Origin: Desulfonatronovibrio hydrogenovorans DSM 9292
GTDB lineage: Bacteria > Desulfobacterota > Desulfovibrionia > Desulfovibrionales > Desulfonatronovibrionaceae
Direction: 5' to 3'
Length of the DNA stretch: 64,000 nucleotides
Assembly: GCF_000686525.1 (NCBI RefSeq)
Contig: NZ_JMKT01000017.1
Location: forward strand, 62,001-126,000
The position numbers were made by a program, and so were the translations under genes. Shown here in pieces: positions 50,430 to 58,758 of the stretch (the stretch's first letter is position 1; each line of letters starts with the position of its first letter). A model generated the notes under the pieces. The model was not told where the DNA came from, did no database searches, and was given only the letters and a program-made list of their open reading frames with translations.

Positions 50430-51046
50430 CTTCTTAACACATTATGCCATTCAGAAAGATAGTCAGCATGAACCAAACCTAATTTGGCGGGTATAATCTG
50501 AATGCCCAACGAGATAGCCATGGCAATCCTGTGACATCCGGATCCTCCGAAGATCGGATTTCCCTGTCTATCCAAATGAATAAGTATGCCTGAGTTCTCC
50601 AGATTTTTTTTTCTGGCTCGGCCTAGTTCACTGGCATTACGCAATTTACCTTCATTTTTAACTTGCTTATATACTTGATCAAGCCTATAGTATCTAGCCT
50701 TAATATCGTCCAGGGTACGCAGGCCATCAACCCTGCCTCTTTGTCGAATAATTTCCAGAAGGTACTCAAAGCACCCAGTTTCTGCCCAAGGAATCCCCTG
50801 CTGCCAGTGCATAAGGCTGAACTTCACCTTTGGGCAGGTATAGATGGATGCAGTCTTATTGTCCCAATCTCCGCCAACAATCAAGCCGGACAACCTGTGA
50901 GGTCGAACAGCGTAGGGCTGGGCTTCAGGCGGGAGGAAGGGTATCTGCTCTGACACCTTGGCATATATGCGCTGACTGTGTCTTGGCGCATTTATTCCAT
51001 ATATCAGCTTGTTGCGAAGATTTCTTAAAATAACATATAAACGCAT
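50426..51046 (-). CDS. ParB-like family protein of the LPS region, copy B
   Basis: A 206-residue, shorter homologue of copy A. It has LIVGGDWDNKT (the same GDWD) and the ParB-like end ILIHLDRQGNPIFGGSGCHR, then AMAISLGIQIIP. It overlaps the LPS-type kinase start, suggesting a functional link between the two. No reaction is known for the family as far as I can tell. Confidence 0.72.
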   Translation of the reverse strand: MRLYVILRNLRNKLIYGINAPRHSQRIYAKVSEQIPFLPPEAQPYAVRPHRLSGLIVGGDWDNKTASIYTCPKVKFSLMHWQQGIPWAETGCFEYLLEIIRQRGRVDGLRTLDDIKARYYRLDQVYKQVKNEGKLRNASELGRARKKNLENSGILIHLDRQGNPIFGGSGCHRIAMAISLGIQIIPAKLGLVHADYLSEWHNVLRR

Positions 51047-51099
51047 GCCATTGCCTGTGGTTTATTCAGGTGATGCCTGAAGCGAAGAGGTCTCTTTAG

Positions 51100-52128
51100 T
51101 TATTGGCTTTTTTTCAGCCTGGCATTTTTTTTATATAGAAACAGCCTGTAACCTGGTGCAGCCAAGTACCTGGCTGTTCGCATCCATCCTGGTTGTTTTT
51201 TCCACTGCTCAAACGTGCGCCAGATTCGATTCCAGATGAAATCAGCCCATAACATGGTAATGGCCTTGTGGGTAAACTGCTCAGCCTTGATATTACCTCT
51301 GGTCACCAGGGCATTAAAAAGATCAGGAGAGTTTTTCAGCATTTCAATCTGGTACAGAGCTTCCTGCATGGTATCTGCTCCAAGGTAATCCTTGCCCGGC
51401 TCACCGACTTGACAATATGCTGATTCAGTTCCTCCAATAAATGGTATGCCCGCAAGCCATGCATTGATAAGCTTGGTTGGAGGCTTGTTGGGAAAGCTTG
51501 TTGCTTTGTTGCTGGTGCGGATGCCTACCAGGCAGTCAATATCCTGAAGCTGTGCCCAGCTCTTTGGTCCCAACACTCTGAACTTGATCCCAATTTTTGC
51601 AAGTGCCTGTTCCCATGCCCGGACGTCACCCTGCAGGTGCTTTTCCCGGCCAGCAAATGCGCATACTCGGAGATCGCTTCCCCGTTCTTTGTTCCGGACT
51701 TTTAAACCGGGTTGAGGCCAATGCGGCATCCAAAAAAAATGCCTGTCATCAGCTTGCAGTTTGTTTTGAACCACATGCTTGACTGCCAGTCCTGAAGGCC
51801 TGCGGTCAGCCATGATGGCTACCAGAAAATGATCCGGCCTGAAATGGACCGGGTTAATCCTGGCCACATGAGCGATATTCGGGCAACCCTTCATGGGACG
51901 ATTGCTGGCCAGAACCGGAAAACCCATCTTTTTCAGTTGCAGGTACAACTGCACTGCCCAGGCAATGGGACCGCTGCGAAAAGACCTCCAGTCCTTTTCC
52001 AGATCTAAACTCGTCAGTTCTGCAACTTCCTGTGGTGATTTATTGGAAAGCAATACACAAACATGCTTGTCCTTGGGGATGTCTTGCACAAATCCGTTGA
52101 TCAAAACATCCCCCCTGCAATAAACCAT
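51100..52128 (-). CDS. Glycosyltransferase-like protein of the LPS region
   Basis: A 342-residue protein with a GT-B-like C-terminal half: CLVGIRTSNKATSFPNKPPT, then LINAWLAGIPFIGGTESAY (the usual donor-site E region is changed). The N-terminal half is unusual and the usual EX7E motif is not seen. It may be an atypical transferase. It is 53 bases after copy B's gene start region and 21 bases downstream of the GT2 gene on the same strand. Confidence 0.6.
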   Translation of the reverse strand: MVYCRGDVLINGFVQDIPKDKHVCVLLSNKSPQEVAELTSLDLEKDWRSFRSGPIAWAVQLYLQLKKMGFPVLASNRPMKGCPNIAHVARINPVHFRPDHFLVAIMADRRPSGLAVKHVVQNKLQADDRHFFWMPHWPQPGLKVRNKERGSDLRVCAFAGREKHLQGDVRAWEQALAKIGIKFRVLGPKSWAQLQDIDCLVGIRTSNKATSFPNKPPTKLINAWLAGIPFIGGTESAYCQVGEPGKDYLGADTMQEALYQIEMLKNSPDLFNALVTRGNIKAEQFTHKAITMLWADFIWNRIWRTFEQWKKQPGWMRTARYLAAPGYRLFLYKKNARLKKSQ

Positions 52129-52149
52129 ATAGGCTGACAGCTCATATCC

Positions 52150-52932
52150 TTACAGGTCAGCAACGCTTCTTCCACCACGATTATCTTGACGTTTCAGCTG
52201 CATCATTTTGGCAGACATGATCATTTCAGCAAATGCGGACATGGCTGCAATCAAAATACCGCGCCAACCATCCAGCAAACCCAGCCTGAGTACACTGTCT
52301 TTAAAAAACCTGATTGGAGGGCGCAAAAAAAAATGTATCAGTGCTGCAGGATTGCCCTTTTCAACCTTGTCCATGGCCTTCCAGGTGGTGTAGCGGTTAA
52401 TCTTGACCACCCAGGCTTCCATGGATGGAATAGGATAATGAAGGATTGCTTCTTTCAACCTCCCGGCTTTTGGCACCTTAAACTCAGCATGAACTCTTTT
52501 ATTCTCTTTTCTCCCTAAGTCTCTGCGAAAAAGCCTCAGCACCCTGTCCCGTCCCCAACCGGAAAAGCGGATTTTTTTCCCGAATAGGTGATTACTCCGT
52601 CTGATCCAGTAACCATCGATCTTGTTATTTGCCAAATCCAGATCCCTGATCTCTTTTGCCAAGGTGTCTGGAACACGTTCATCAGAATCCACCACCAGCA
52701 CCCACTCATGACTTGCCTGAGGAATTGTCCAGTTTAGCTGGTCTGCATGGCTTTGATACTCCCTTTGAAAAACCCGGTTTGTATACCTGCCTGCAATTTC
52801 CAAGGTGCGATCTGTACTGAAAGAATCCACTACCAGAATTTCATCAGCCCATGCAACGCTTTCCAGGCATGCGCCGATATTGTCTTCTTCATTAAAACAG
52901 GGGATAACCACACTGATTGGCACATGAGCCAT
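52150..52932 (-). CDS. GT2-family glycosyltransferase (WaaE-like)
   Basis: A 260-residue GT-A enzyme: VVIPCFNEEDNIGACLESV, the DSD-type metal motif VLVVDSDERVP, and GYWIRRSNHLFGKKIRFSGWG. A C-terminal amphipathic part (LLDGWRGILIAAMSAF) is typical of WaaE/KdtX-like core glucosyltransferases. It likely adds a hexose to the LPS core. Confidence 0.88.
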   Translation of the reverse strand: MAHVPISVVIPCFNEEDNIGACLESVAWADEILVVDSFSTDRTLEIAGRYTNRVFQREYQSHADQLNWTIPQASHEWVLVVDSDERVPDTLAKEIRDLDLANNKIDGYWIRRSNHLFGKKIRFSGWGRDRVLRLFRRDLGRKENKRVHAEFKVPKAGRLKEAILHYPIPSMEAWVVKINRYTTWKAMDKVEKGNPAALIHFFLRPPIRFFKDSVLRLGLLDGWRGILIAAMSAFAEMIMSAKMMQLKRQDNRGGRSVADL

Positions 52933-52961
52933 AAACTAAGCCTTCAGGAAGTCTTACATTG

Positions 52962-53606
52962 TTAAATGTTTAGACAATTATTGTCCCGGTATAAAATGGT
53001 GGTTCTACAGCTCCTGTAGTTGGTAGCTTTCAGTCCATCCAGATTAAGAGGTCTAAAACCTTTTTTCACGGCATATGCCTGGACAATCTGGTACTTCTCT
53101 CTTGAGGAGTCATCAAGTATAATAACTCCCTTTTCCGAAAGGACAGTAATGGCCTGTTTCATACAGTTCATTCTGTCTTTGCCATCAATGACAACCACAT
53201 CAAACGACTTCTTGAATTCTTTGACAGTTCGGCAGTAATTCCCGTCAACATCCTCTTCCTTATAAAACAAGGAAGCATTGTCCGGCACTTTGTTCTTTAT
53301 AAAATCGAACCATTTTTTGTCATGTTCAACCGACACAACATCTTTCACCAGTCTGGAATAAAAGAATGTTGAATAACCACTGCCAAATTCAAACAGACAT
53401 AAATCTTTATTCAGCCTTTCTTGAAGAATGTTAACAACAGCATAGTTCATCCAGGGTATTTCTGAACCATCTTTTGTGCATGGATAGCCCCGCTTAACAG
53501 ACTCAATCCACCCGGTTGAATGAAGATAAGATTTTTTCCGAATTAACAGTCGGTTAATTACTGTCAGAAACCATAGGTATTTCTTAAGCATGCTCGTCTT
53601 TTTCAC
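52962..53606 (-). CDS. SAM-dependent methyltransferase of the LPS region
   Basis: A 214-residue class I methyltransferase-like protein. The SAM motif is LFEFGSGYSTFFYS, followed by VVSVEHDKKWFDF and VVVIDGKDRMNC. It starts at GTG 53606 or ATG 53591. It is AT-rich. It probably modifies a sugar or lipid of the surface polymer. Confidence 0.78.
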   Translation of the reverse strand: MKKTSMLKKYLWFLTVINRLLIRKKSYLHSTGWIESVKRGYPCTKDGSEIPWMNYAVVNILQERLNKDLCLFEFGSGYSTFFYSRLVKDVVSVEHDKKWFDFIKNKVPDNASLFYKEEDVDGNYCRTVKEFKKSFDVVVIDGKDRMNCMKQAITVLSEKGVIILDDSSREKYQIVQAYAVKKGFRPLNLDGLKATNYRSCRTTILYRDNNCLNI

Positions 53607-53670
53607 TATTGTCCCTTTACATTTTATACCTGAACTGAGTTTTTGGTTAATCAGTCCGCATTGCTGCCAT

Positions 53671-53694
53671 TACAAGCATCCGTACAAGCATCCG
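53671..53694. repeat. 12-base tandem duplication TACAAGCATCCG
   Basis: The 12-mer occurs twice back to back (53671-53682 and 53683-53694), directly before the large inverted repeat. Confidence 0.8.
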
Positions 53695-53696
53695 TA

Positions 53697-53744
53697 GGGC
53701 GAACGCAGCAGTGCCAGCCAGGCCTGGCACTGCTGCGTTCGCCC
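53697..53744. repeat. REP-like 21-base perfect inverted repeat
   Basis: GGGCGAACGCAGCAGTGCC-AG (53697-53717) and its complement (53724-53744) flank a 6-base spacer, CCAGGC. Such GGGCGAAC/GTTCGCCC palindromes are typical of dispersed REP-type elements. The sequence is GC-rich in an AT-rich gap between two minus-strand genes. Confidence 0.75.
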
Positions 53745-53784
53745 ATAATAAAAACTTCGTCCGGTTTAGAGCATTAATTGACTC

Positions 53785-53809
53785 AAAATGCTGAAAAACA
53801 GCATTTTTT
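53785..53809. terminator. Bidirectional hairpin terminator after a GT4 gene
   Basis: AAAATGCTG (53785-53793), loop AAAAA, CAGCATTTT (53799-53807). T runs lie on both sides, so it can end transcription of the minus-strand glycosyltransferase (stop at 53821). Confidence 0.65.
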
Positions 53810-53820
53810 ATCTCCTGCAA

Positions 53821-54924
53821 TTATTGCCAATAAATCTTTTTCTCTTTACAGACGCTTAAATAAACATCCAGGGTCTGGTCCACGGTCTGAACAATGTTGA
53901 ACACCTCATGCATCCGCTGCTTAGCCTTGAGACCGAACTTGCGACGCAGTGCTGTATCTTCAGCCAACTTTCCTATGGCCAAAGCCATGGCCCTGGCATC
54001 ATCAACAGGCACCACATAACCGCTTACACCATGTTCCACCATCTCCGGCAGTCCGCCGGCCTGAGTAACCACGGCAGGAACACCCTGGGCCATGGGCTCG
54101 ATGATGGATTTAGTCAGGCCTTCCCTGCCCCTGGACGGAGCCACAGCCACATGGCAACAGCCAAGGATGGCCGGGGCATCCTTTCTGAAACCGGCAAAGT
54201 GGACCCGGTCTTTGATCTCAGGTTTGCTGCCCAGTTTTTTGACCAATGGATCACGCACCTCGCCCATGAGCAGGACATGGACATGCTCTGGCAGTTCAAA
54301 CATGGCCTCAAGCAGAACGTCCGCTCCCTTGACCCGGCGCATGTTGGCTGCGCATCCCACAACAAAGGATTCTTCCGGAATTCCGAATTCCTGTTTCAGA
54401 TCGATCTTAGGCAGATCCTGATACCAGGAAAAATCATGGCCCTTGTAAACGGTCACTATCTTATCCGGACGCACTCCTGATTTCTCCAGGTCTCTGCGCA
54501 CTGCATGGGAAACACAGACAATTCGGTCCACCCTGGGATTAAGCCATTTCAGCCAGCAGTCCGGATCCCACCGCCGGACATGGCCGATTGCCCCTCTATA
54601 GACAACCAGGGCATGGGGCAGGCCATAGCTGGACCAAACCAGATTGCTGATGGGCCGGTTGGAGAACCCATGCACCACGTGAAATCCTTCATCCCTGATT
54701 TTTCTACGCAAGCGCCTTATTCCGCTTATATCCAGGCGAGATCTAAGGTTGAGACTTTCATGGGGGATGCCTGCATCCTGGAGGTGCTTAATATGGGGGC
54801 AGGCAGACTCGGTCATGACCTCCACATGCAATCCAATCTTCTTCATCCGGCACATCATGTCGATCTCAGTCATGTGACTGGTCCTGGTAACCATTAATAC
54901 TTTAAGTTTGTTTTCAGGATGCAC
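53821..54924 (-). CDS. Family 4-type glycosyltransferase
   Basis: A 367-residue GT-B glycosyltransferase. The donor motif is APSRGREGLTKSIIEPMAQG, with AGGLPEMVEHGVSGYVVP after it; an early SYGLPHALVVYRG and HAVRRDLEKSGVRPDKI segment is typical of family 4. It probably adds a sugar in LPS core or O-chain synthesis. It uses normal (GC-rich) codons, unlike the neighbours to the left. Confidence 0.88.
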   Translation of the reverse strand: MHPENKLKVLMVTRTSHMTEIDMMCRMKKIGLHVEVMTESACPHIKHLQDAGIPHESLNLRSRLDISGIRRLRRKIRDEGFHVVHGFSNRPISNLVWSSYGLPHALVVYRGAIGHVRRWDPDCWLKWLNPRVDRIVCVSHAVRRDLEKSGVRPDKIVTVYKGHDFSWYQDLPKIDLKQEFGIPEESFVVGCAANMRRVKGADVLLEAMFELPEHVHVLLMGEVRDPLVKKLGSKPEIKDRVHFAGFRKDAPAILGCCHVAVAPSRGREGLTKSIIEPMAQGVPAVVTQAGGLPEMVEHGVSGYVVPVDDARAMALAIGKLAEDTALRRKFGLKAKQRMHEVFNIVQTVDQTLDVYLSVCKEKKIYWQ

Positions 54925-55165
54925 TGGCGAAAAAAGGGTTGTTAGTGGAGTGTTGTGTTTAAATTTTCATTTAACGACCTGGACAGACTGGTGTCAACCA
55001 AAAGCTTTGCCCTGCTGTCATTAATTCAGGTTTTCCACCTATTGTTTTTTAGGCCTAAACTTAATAGGCTATTTTTCTTGGGCAGATAAAGGCAAGCTTT
55101 TCGACATCTGGAGCGGTGGATATTTCCTGTCCTATAACCAAATAACCCATAACTATATAAAAGAA

Positions 55166-56983
55166 ATGCGCTTAAAATCAGACTGGTCCAACATCAACAG
55201 CTGGGAGCTGGCCAAAAGAACCCTGGCCTATTTCAAGCAGTACAAACTCCTCATTCTGGTTTCTCTGCTCTCGCTGGGAGTTGTTGCTGCGACTTCCGGT
55301 GCTGCAGCTTTTTTGGTCAAACCAGCCCTGGACGATATTTTTATCAACAAGGACCAACGGGCTTTGCTCCTGATACCTATTCTGCTGGTCCTGATCTTTG
55401 CTCTGAAAGGGTTTTTCATGTTTGTCCAGAATTATCTCATGACCTATTGCGGGATCCAGGTTTTGGGACAGCTCAGAAGGGAGCTTTATTATAAGATGAC
55501 CGACCTGCCTTTGAGGTTTTTTGAAGATAACCGCACCGGCATGCTCATGGCCAGAATAACCAGTGATGTCAATTTATTATCTTCAAGTCTGCCCAAGCTG
55601 GTGGAGCTCACCAGACATTTGTTGACCATGCTTGCCCTGCTCGGGGTAATTTTCTACAGGGATCCACTGCTGGCAGTTCTTTCCTTGGTCATTTACCCTC
55701 TGGCCATTTATCCCTTCATCTATTTTGCCAAGAAACTACGCAAAATGGGGCGTAAGACCCAGTCCAAGATCTCGGACATCACTACTTTTCTGCAGGAAAC
55801 CTTCAGCGGGATCAGAGTTATCAAAGCCTTTGCCAATGAAAAAGGAGAACAGCAGAACTTTGCCCGGGAAAATGAAAAGCTGATCAAGATTGCGGTCAAG
55901 GAAAACAAATATGATCATGCCTCATCACCCATAATGGAGTTCATCGGCTCCATCGGTATCGGGCTCATTGTCTGGTACGGTGGTACTCAAGTCATTGCAG
56001 GGCACTCAACCCCCGGCACCTTTTTTTCCTTTATGACCGCCCTGATCATGCTCTACCAGCCCATTAAAGGCTTAAGCAAAACCAATATCGCCATTCAAAA
56101 GGCTTTGTCCGGGGCTGAAAGGGTCTTTGAAGTCCTGGATTCACCTGAACTCCAGGTGGAACAAGGGGGCAACACTGAGCTCAAAGGTCCTTTTCAAAAA
56201 CTGGCTTTGAAAAATGTCACTTTTGCTTACCCCGACACGGGTCATCCAGCTGTGGACAATGTCAACCTTGAAATCCACAAAGGCGAAAAAGTGGCCATTG
56301 TCGGCCCCAGCGGATCAGGTAAGACCACCCTCATCAATCTGCTGCCCAGATTCTACGAGCACCAGCAGGGCCGGATCATTTTAAACGGCCTGCCCACCAG
56401 GGAATATACCCTGAAGAGCCTGCGCATGTTCATGGGCATTGTGGCCCAGGACAACTTTCTGTTCAACGCCTCCATCAGGGATAATATCGCCTATGCCATG
56501 GAAAACGTGGCTGAAGAGGAGATAATCAAGGCAGCCGGGTCCGCCTTTGCCCATGACTTTATTATGGAGCTGCCCCAGGGTTATGACACGGTCATTGGTG
56601 AGCGGGGCGTCAAACTCTCCGGTGGTCAGAAACAGCGCATTACCATAGCCAGGGCCCTTCTGAAAAATCCCTCCCTGCTCATCCTGGACGAGGCCACCAG
56701 CGCCCTGGACACGGAATCAGAACGCATCGTGCAGATGGCTCTGGATAATCTCATGCTGGAGCGGACCAGCATAGTCATTGCCCACCGCCTGTCCACTGTC
56801 CTGTCATCTGATCGGATTGTGGTCATGTCCAGGGGCCGGATCATTTCCCAGGGCAAGCATGACCAGCTCCTTTCCAGCTGCAGCCTGTATAAAAAACTGT
56901 ACAACATGCAGTTTCAGGAAAATGGAGATTTACACCCTGCATCAGGGGACAGGGCAGGAAAAATATCCAAAGAGAGTATTTGA
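55166..56983 (+). CDS. msbA: MsbA lipid A flippase (ABC exporter)
   Basis: A 605-residue half-ABC transporter. Six membrane helices lie in residues 25-310, then the nucleotide-binding domain: Walker A GPSGSGKTT, Q-loop VAQDNFLFNASIRDNI, signature LSGGQKQRITIARAL, Walker B LLILDEATSALD, and H-loop AHRLST. It flips lipid A-core across the inner membrane. It is 20 bases before plsC-like, in the same direction. Nothing is recognised in the 240 bases upstream. Confidence 0.93.
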   Translation: MRLKSDWSNINSWELAKRTLAYFKQYKLLILVSLLSLGVVAATSGAAAFLVKPALDDIFINKDQRALLLIPILLVLIFALKGFFMFVQNYLMTYCGIQVLGQLRRELYYKMTDLPLRFFEDNRTGMLMARITSDVNLLSSSLPKLVELTRHLLTMLALLGVIFYRDPLLAVLSLVIYPLAIYPFIYFAKKLRKMGRKTQSKISDITTFLQETFSGIRVIKAFANEKGEQQNFARENEKLIKIAVKENKYDHASSPIMEFIGSIGIGLIVWYGGTQVIAGHSTPGTFFSFMTALIMLYQPIKGLSKTNIAIQKALSGAERVFEVLDSPELQVEQGGNTELKGPFQKLALKNVTFAYPDTGHPAVDNVNLEIHKGEKVAIVGPSGSGKTTLINLLPRFYEHQQGRIILNGLPTREYTLKSLRMFMGIVAQDNFLFNASIRDNIAYAMENVAEEEIIKAAGSAFAHDFIMELPQGYDTVIGERGVKLSGGQKQRITIARALLKNPSLLILDEATSALDTESERIVQMALDNLMLERTSIVIAHRLSTVLSSDRIVVMSRGRIISQGKHDQLLSSCSLYKKLYNMQFQENGDLHPASGDRAGKISKESI

Positions 56984-57003
56984 TATTTACATAGGAGCCA
57001 GCC

Positions 57004-57786
57004 ATGACTCAAGCCATAACCAATGACCAGGATTCATACGTAACCAACCCGGCCCGCTCTTCCATGATCTTTCACGCAGTGCCTGGGCTCTATTTTTATC
57101 TGCGCATGCTGGGCACGGTTTTCAAGGCAGCCCGCAAGGCCAGAAAAGGATACACCGACCAGGACTGGATAGAGAGCAGCCTGGAAATAATCAAGCACTT
57201 AGAAACAGTGGACTGCCGGTTTTTCATTGACGGCAAGAAAAACTTCATAAATCTGGAAGGCCCGTGCGTTTTTGTGGCCAACCACATGAGCACCCTGGAG
57301 ACCTTTGCCCTGGCCTCCATCATCCGGCCCCACCGGCCGCTGACCTTTGTGGTCAAGGAAAGTCTGGTCCGCTATCCAGTGTTCAAACACGTCATGCAGT
57401 CCAGAAACCCCATGGTGGTTTCCAGAAAAAATCCCAGGCAGGACTTCCGGGTGGTCATGGAAGAGGGTCAGGACAGACTGTCCAGAGGAATATCAGTGGT
57501 TATCTTTCCCCAGGCCCGGCGGACCAGCCGCTTTGACCCGGAAAAATTCAACTCCATGGGCATCAAGCTGGCCAGAAAGGCTGGGGTCCCGGTCATCCCC
57601 CTGGCCCTGAAAACCGATGCCTGGTCAGCAGGCCGGCTGCTCAAGGATTTTGGCAAGATCCGGCCTGAACGCTTTATCCATTTTTCTTTTGGCCCGCCCC
57701 TTGTGGTTCAGGGCAATGGCCGGGAAGAACACCAGAAAGTGATCAGCTTTATTAGAACAAATCTGGAAAAATGGAACAGGATGTGA
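57004..57786 (+). CDS. PlsC-type acyltransferase
   Basis: A 260-residue 1-acylglycerol-3-phosphate acyltransferase-like protein. The catalytic H94-x4-E99 is in NHMSTLE. A later FPQARRTSRFDPEKFNSMG segment matches the usual FPEGTRS box with changes. AGGAG precedes the ATG. It follows msbA by 20 bases, so the substrate may be a lipid A precursor or phospholipid. Confidence 0.85.
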   Translation: MTQAITNDQDSYVTNPARSSMIFHAVPGLYFYLRMLGTVFKAARKARKGYTDQDWIESSLEIIKHLETVDCRFFIDGKKNFINLEGPCVFVANHMSTLETFALASIIRPHRPLTFVVKESLVRYPVFKHVMQSRNPMVVSRKNPRQDFRVVMEEGQDRLSRGISVVIFPQARRTSRFDPEKFNSMGIKLARKAGVPVIPLALKTDAWSAGRLLKDFGKIRPERFIHFSFGPPLVVQGNGREEHQKVISFIRTNLEKWNRM

Positions 57787-57817
57787 TCATCCCCCTGAAA
57801 AAAGTCTTTAACACTGC

Positions 57818-58699
57818 CTATTCCTTGCTGCCGGCCCGGCGCAGCAGATACTGTCCATACTGATTCATGGCCAGGGGCCTGGCCAGGGCCACCAGTTCCT
57901 CCCTTCCTATGTATCCCATTTCATAGGCTATCTCTTCAACACAGGCCACCTTGAGTCCCTGGCGTTTTTCAATGACCTCGATAAAATTGCTGGCCTCCAG
58001 CAGGCTTTCATGGGTCCCGGTATCCAGCCAGGCATAGCCCCGGCCCATGAGTTCAACCTTGAGCCTGTCCTGCTTCAGGTATGCCTGGTTAACAGAAGTG
58101 ATTTCCAGTTCTCCCCTGGCTGAAGGCCTGATGGACCTGGCAATATCCACCACGTCATTGGGGTAGAAATAAAGGCCCACTACTGCGTAATTGGATTTGG
58201 GATCCCGGGGCTTTTCTTCAATGGACACAGCATTCATGGACTGATCAAACTCCATTACTCCGTAGCGCTGGGGATCACTGACCCAGTAGCCGAAGATCAC
58301 GGATTTCTGCTCTTCAGCCACGGTCTTTACGGAATTTCTAAGCAGCCGGGTCAGATCATGTCCGAAAAAGAGGTTGTCACCCAGAACCAGGCACACATCA
58401 TCCTGACCAATGAACTCTGCTCCAATGATAAAGGCCTGGGCCAGCCCGTCAGGACTGGGCTGGACAGCATATGAAAAGCTCATGCCCAGCTCTGATCCAT
58501 CCCCCAGAAGGTCCTGGAAAAGATTGATATCCCTGGGAGTGGAAATGATCAGCACCTCTCTGATGCCTGCCAGCATCAAGACGGACAGGGGGTAGTAGAT
58601 CATGGGCTTGTCATAGATGGGGATGAGCTGTTTACTCACTCCCCGGGTCAGGGGATAAAGCCTGGTTCCGCTTCCTCCGGCCAGAATGATTGCTTTCAT
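57818..58699 (-). CDS. rfbA: Glucose-1-phosphate thymidylyltransferase RfbA
   Basis: A 293-residue nucleotidyltransferase making dTDP-glucose from glucose-1-phosphate and dTTP, the first step to dTDP-rhamnose. [20 protein letters not shown] is the activating loop; [16 protein letters not shown] and [14 protein letters not shown] are also typical. RfbB-D are not in the window. It is convergent with the PlsC-type gene. Confidence 0.95.
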   Translation of the reverse strand: MKAIILAGGSGTRLYPLTRGVSKQLIPIYDKPMIYYPLSVLMLAGIREVLIISTPRDINLFQDLLGDGSELGMSFSYAVQPSPDGLAQAFIIGAEFIGQDDVCLVLGDNLFFGHDLTRLLRNSVKTVAEEQKSVIFGYWVSDPQRYGVMEFDQSMNAVSIEEKPRDPKSNYAVVGLYFYPNDVVDIARSIRPSARGELEITSVNQAYLKQDRLKVELMGRGYAWLDTGTHESLLEASNFIEVIEKRQGLKVACVEEIAYEMGYIGREELVALARPLAMNQYGQYLLRRAGSKE

Positions 58700-58758
58700 G
58701 AGGTGTTCCTTTTAGGTCCTGGAAGGGTTTCCAACTGGTTGCACTCTATTTCCTGCAC

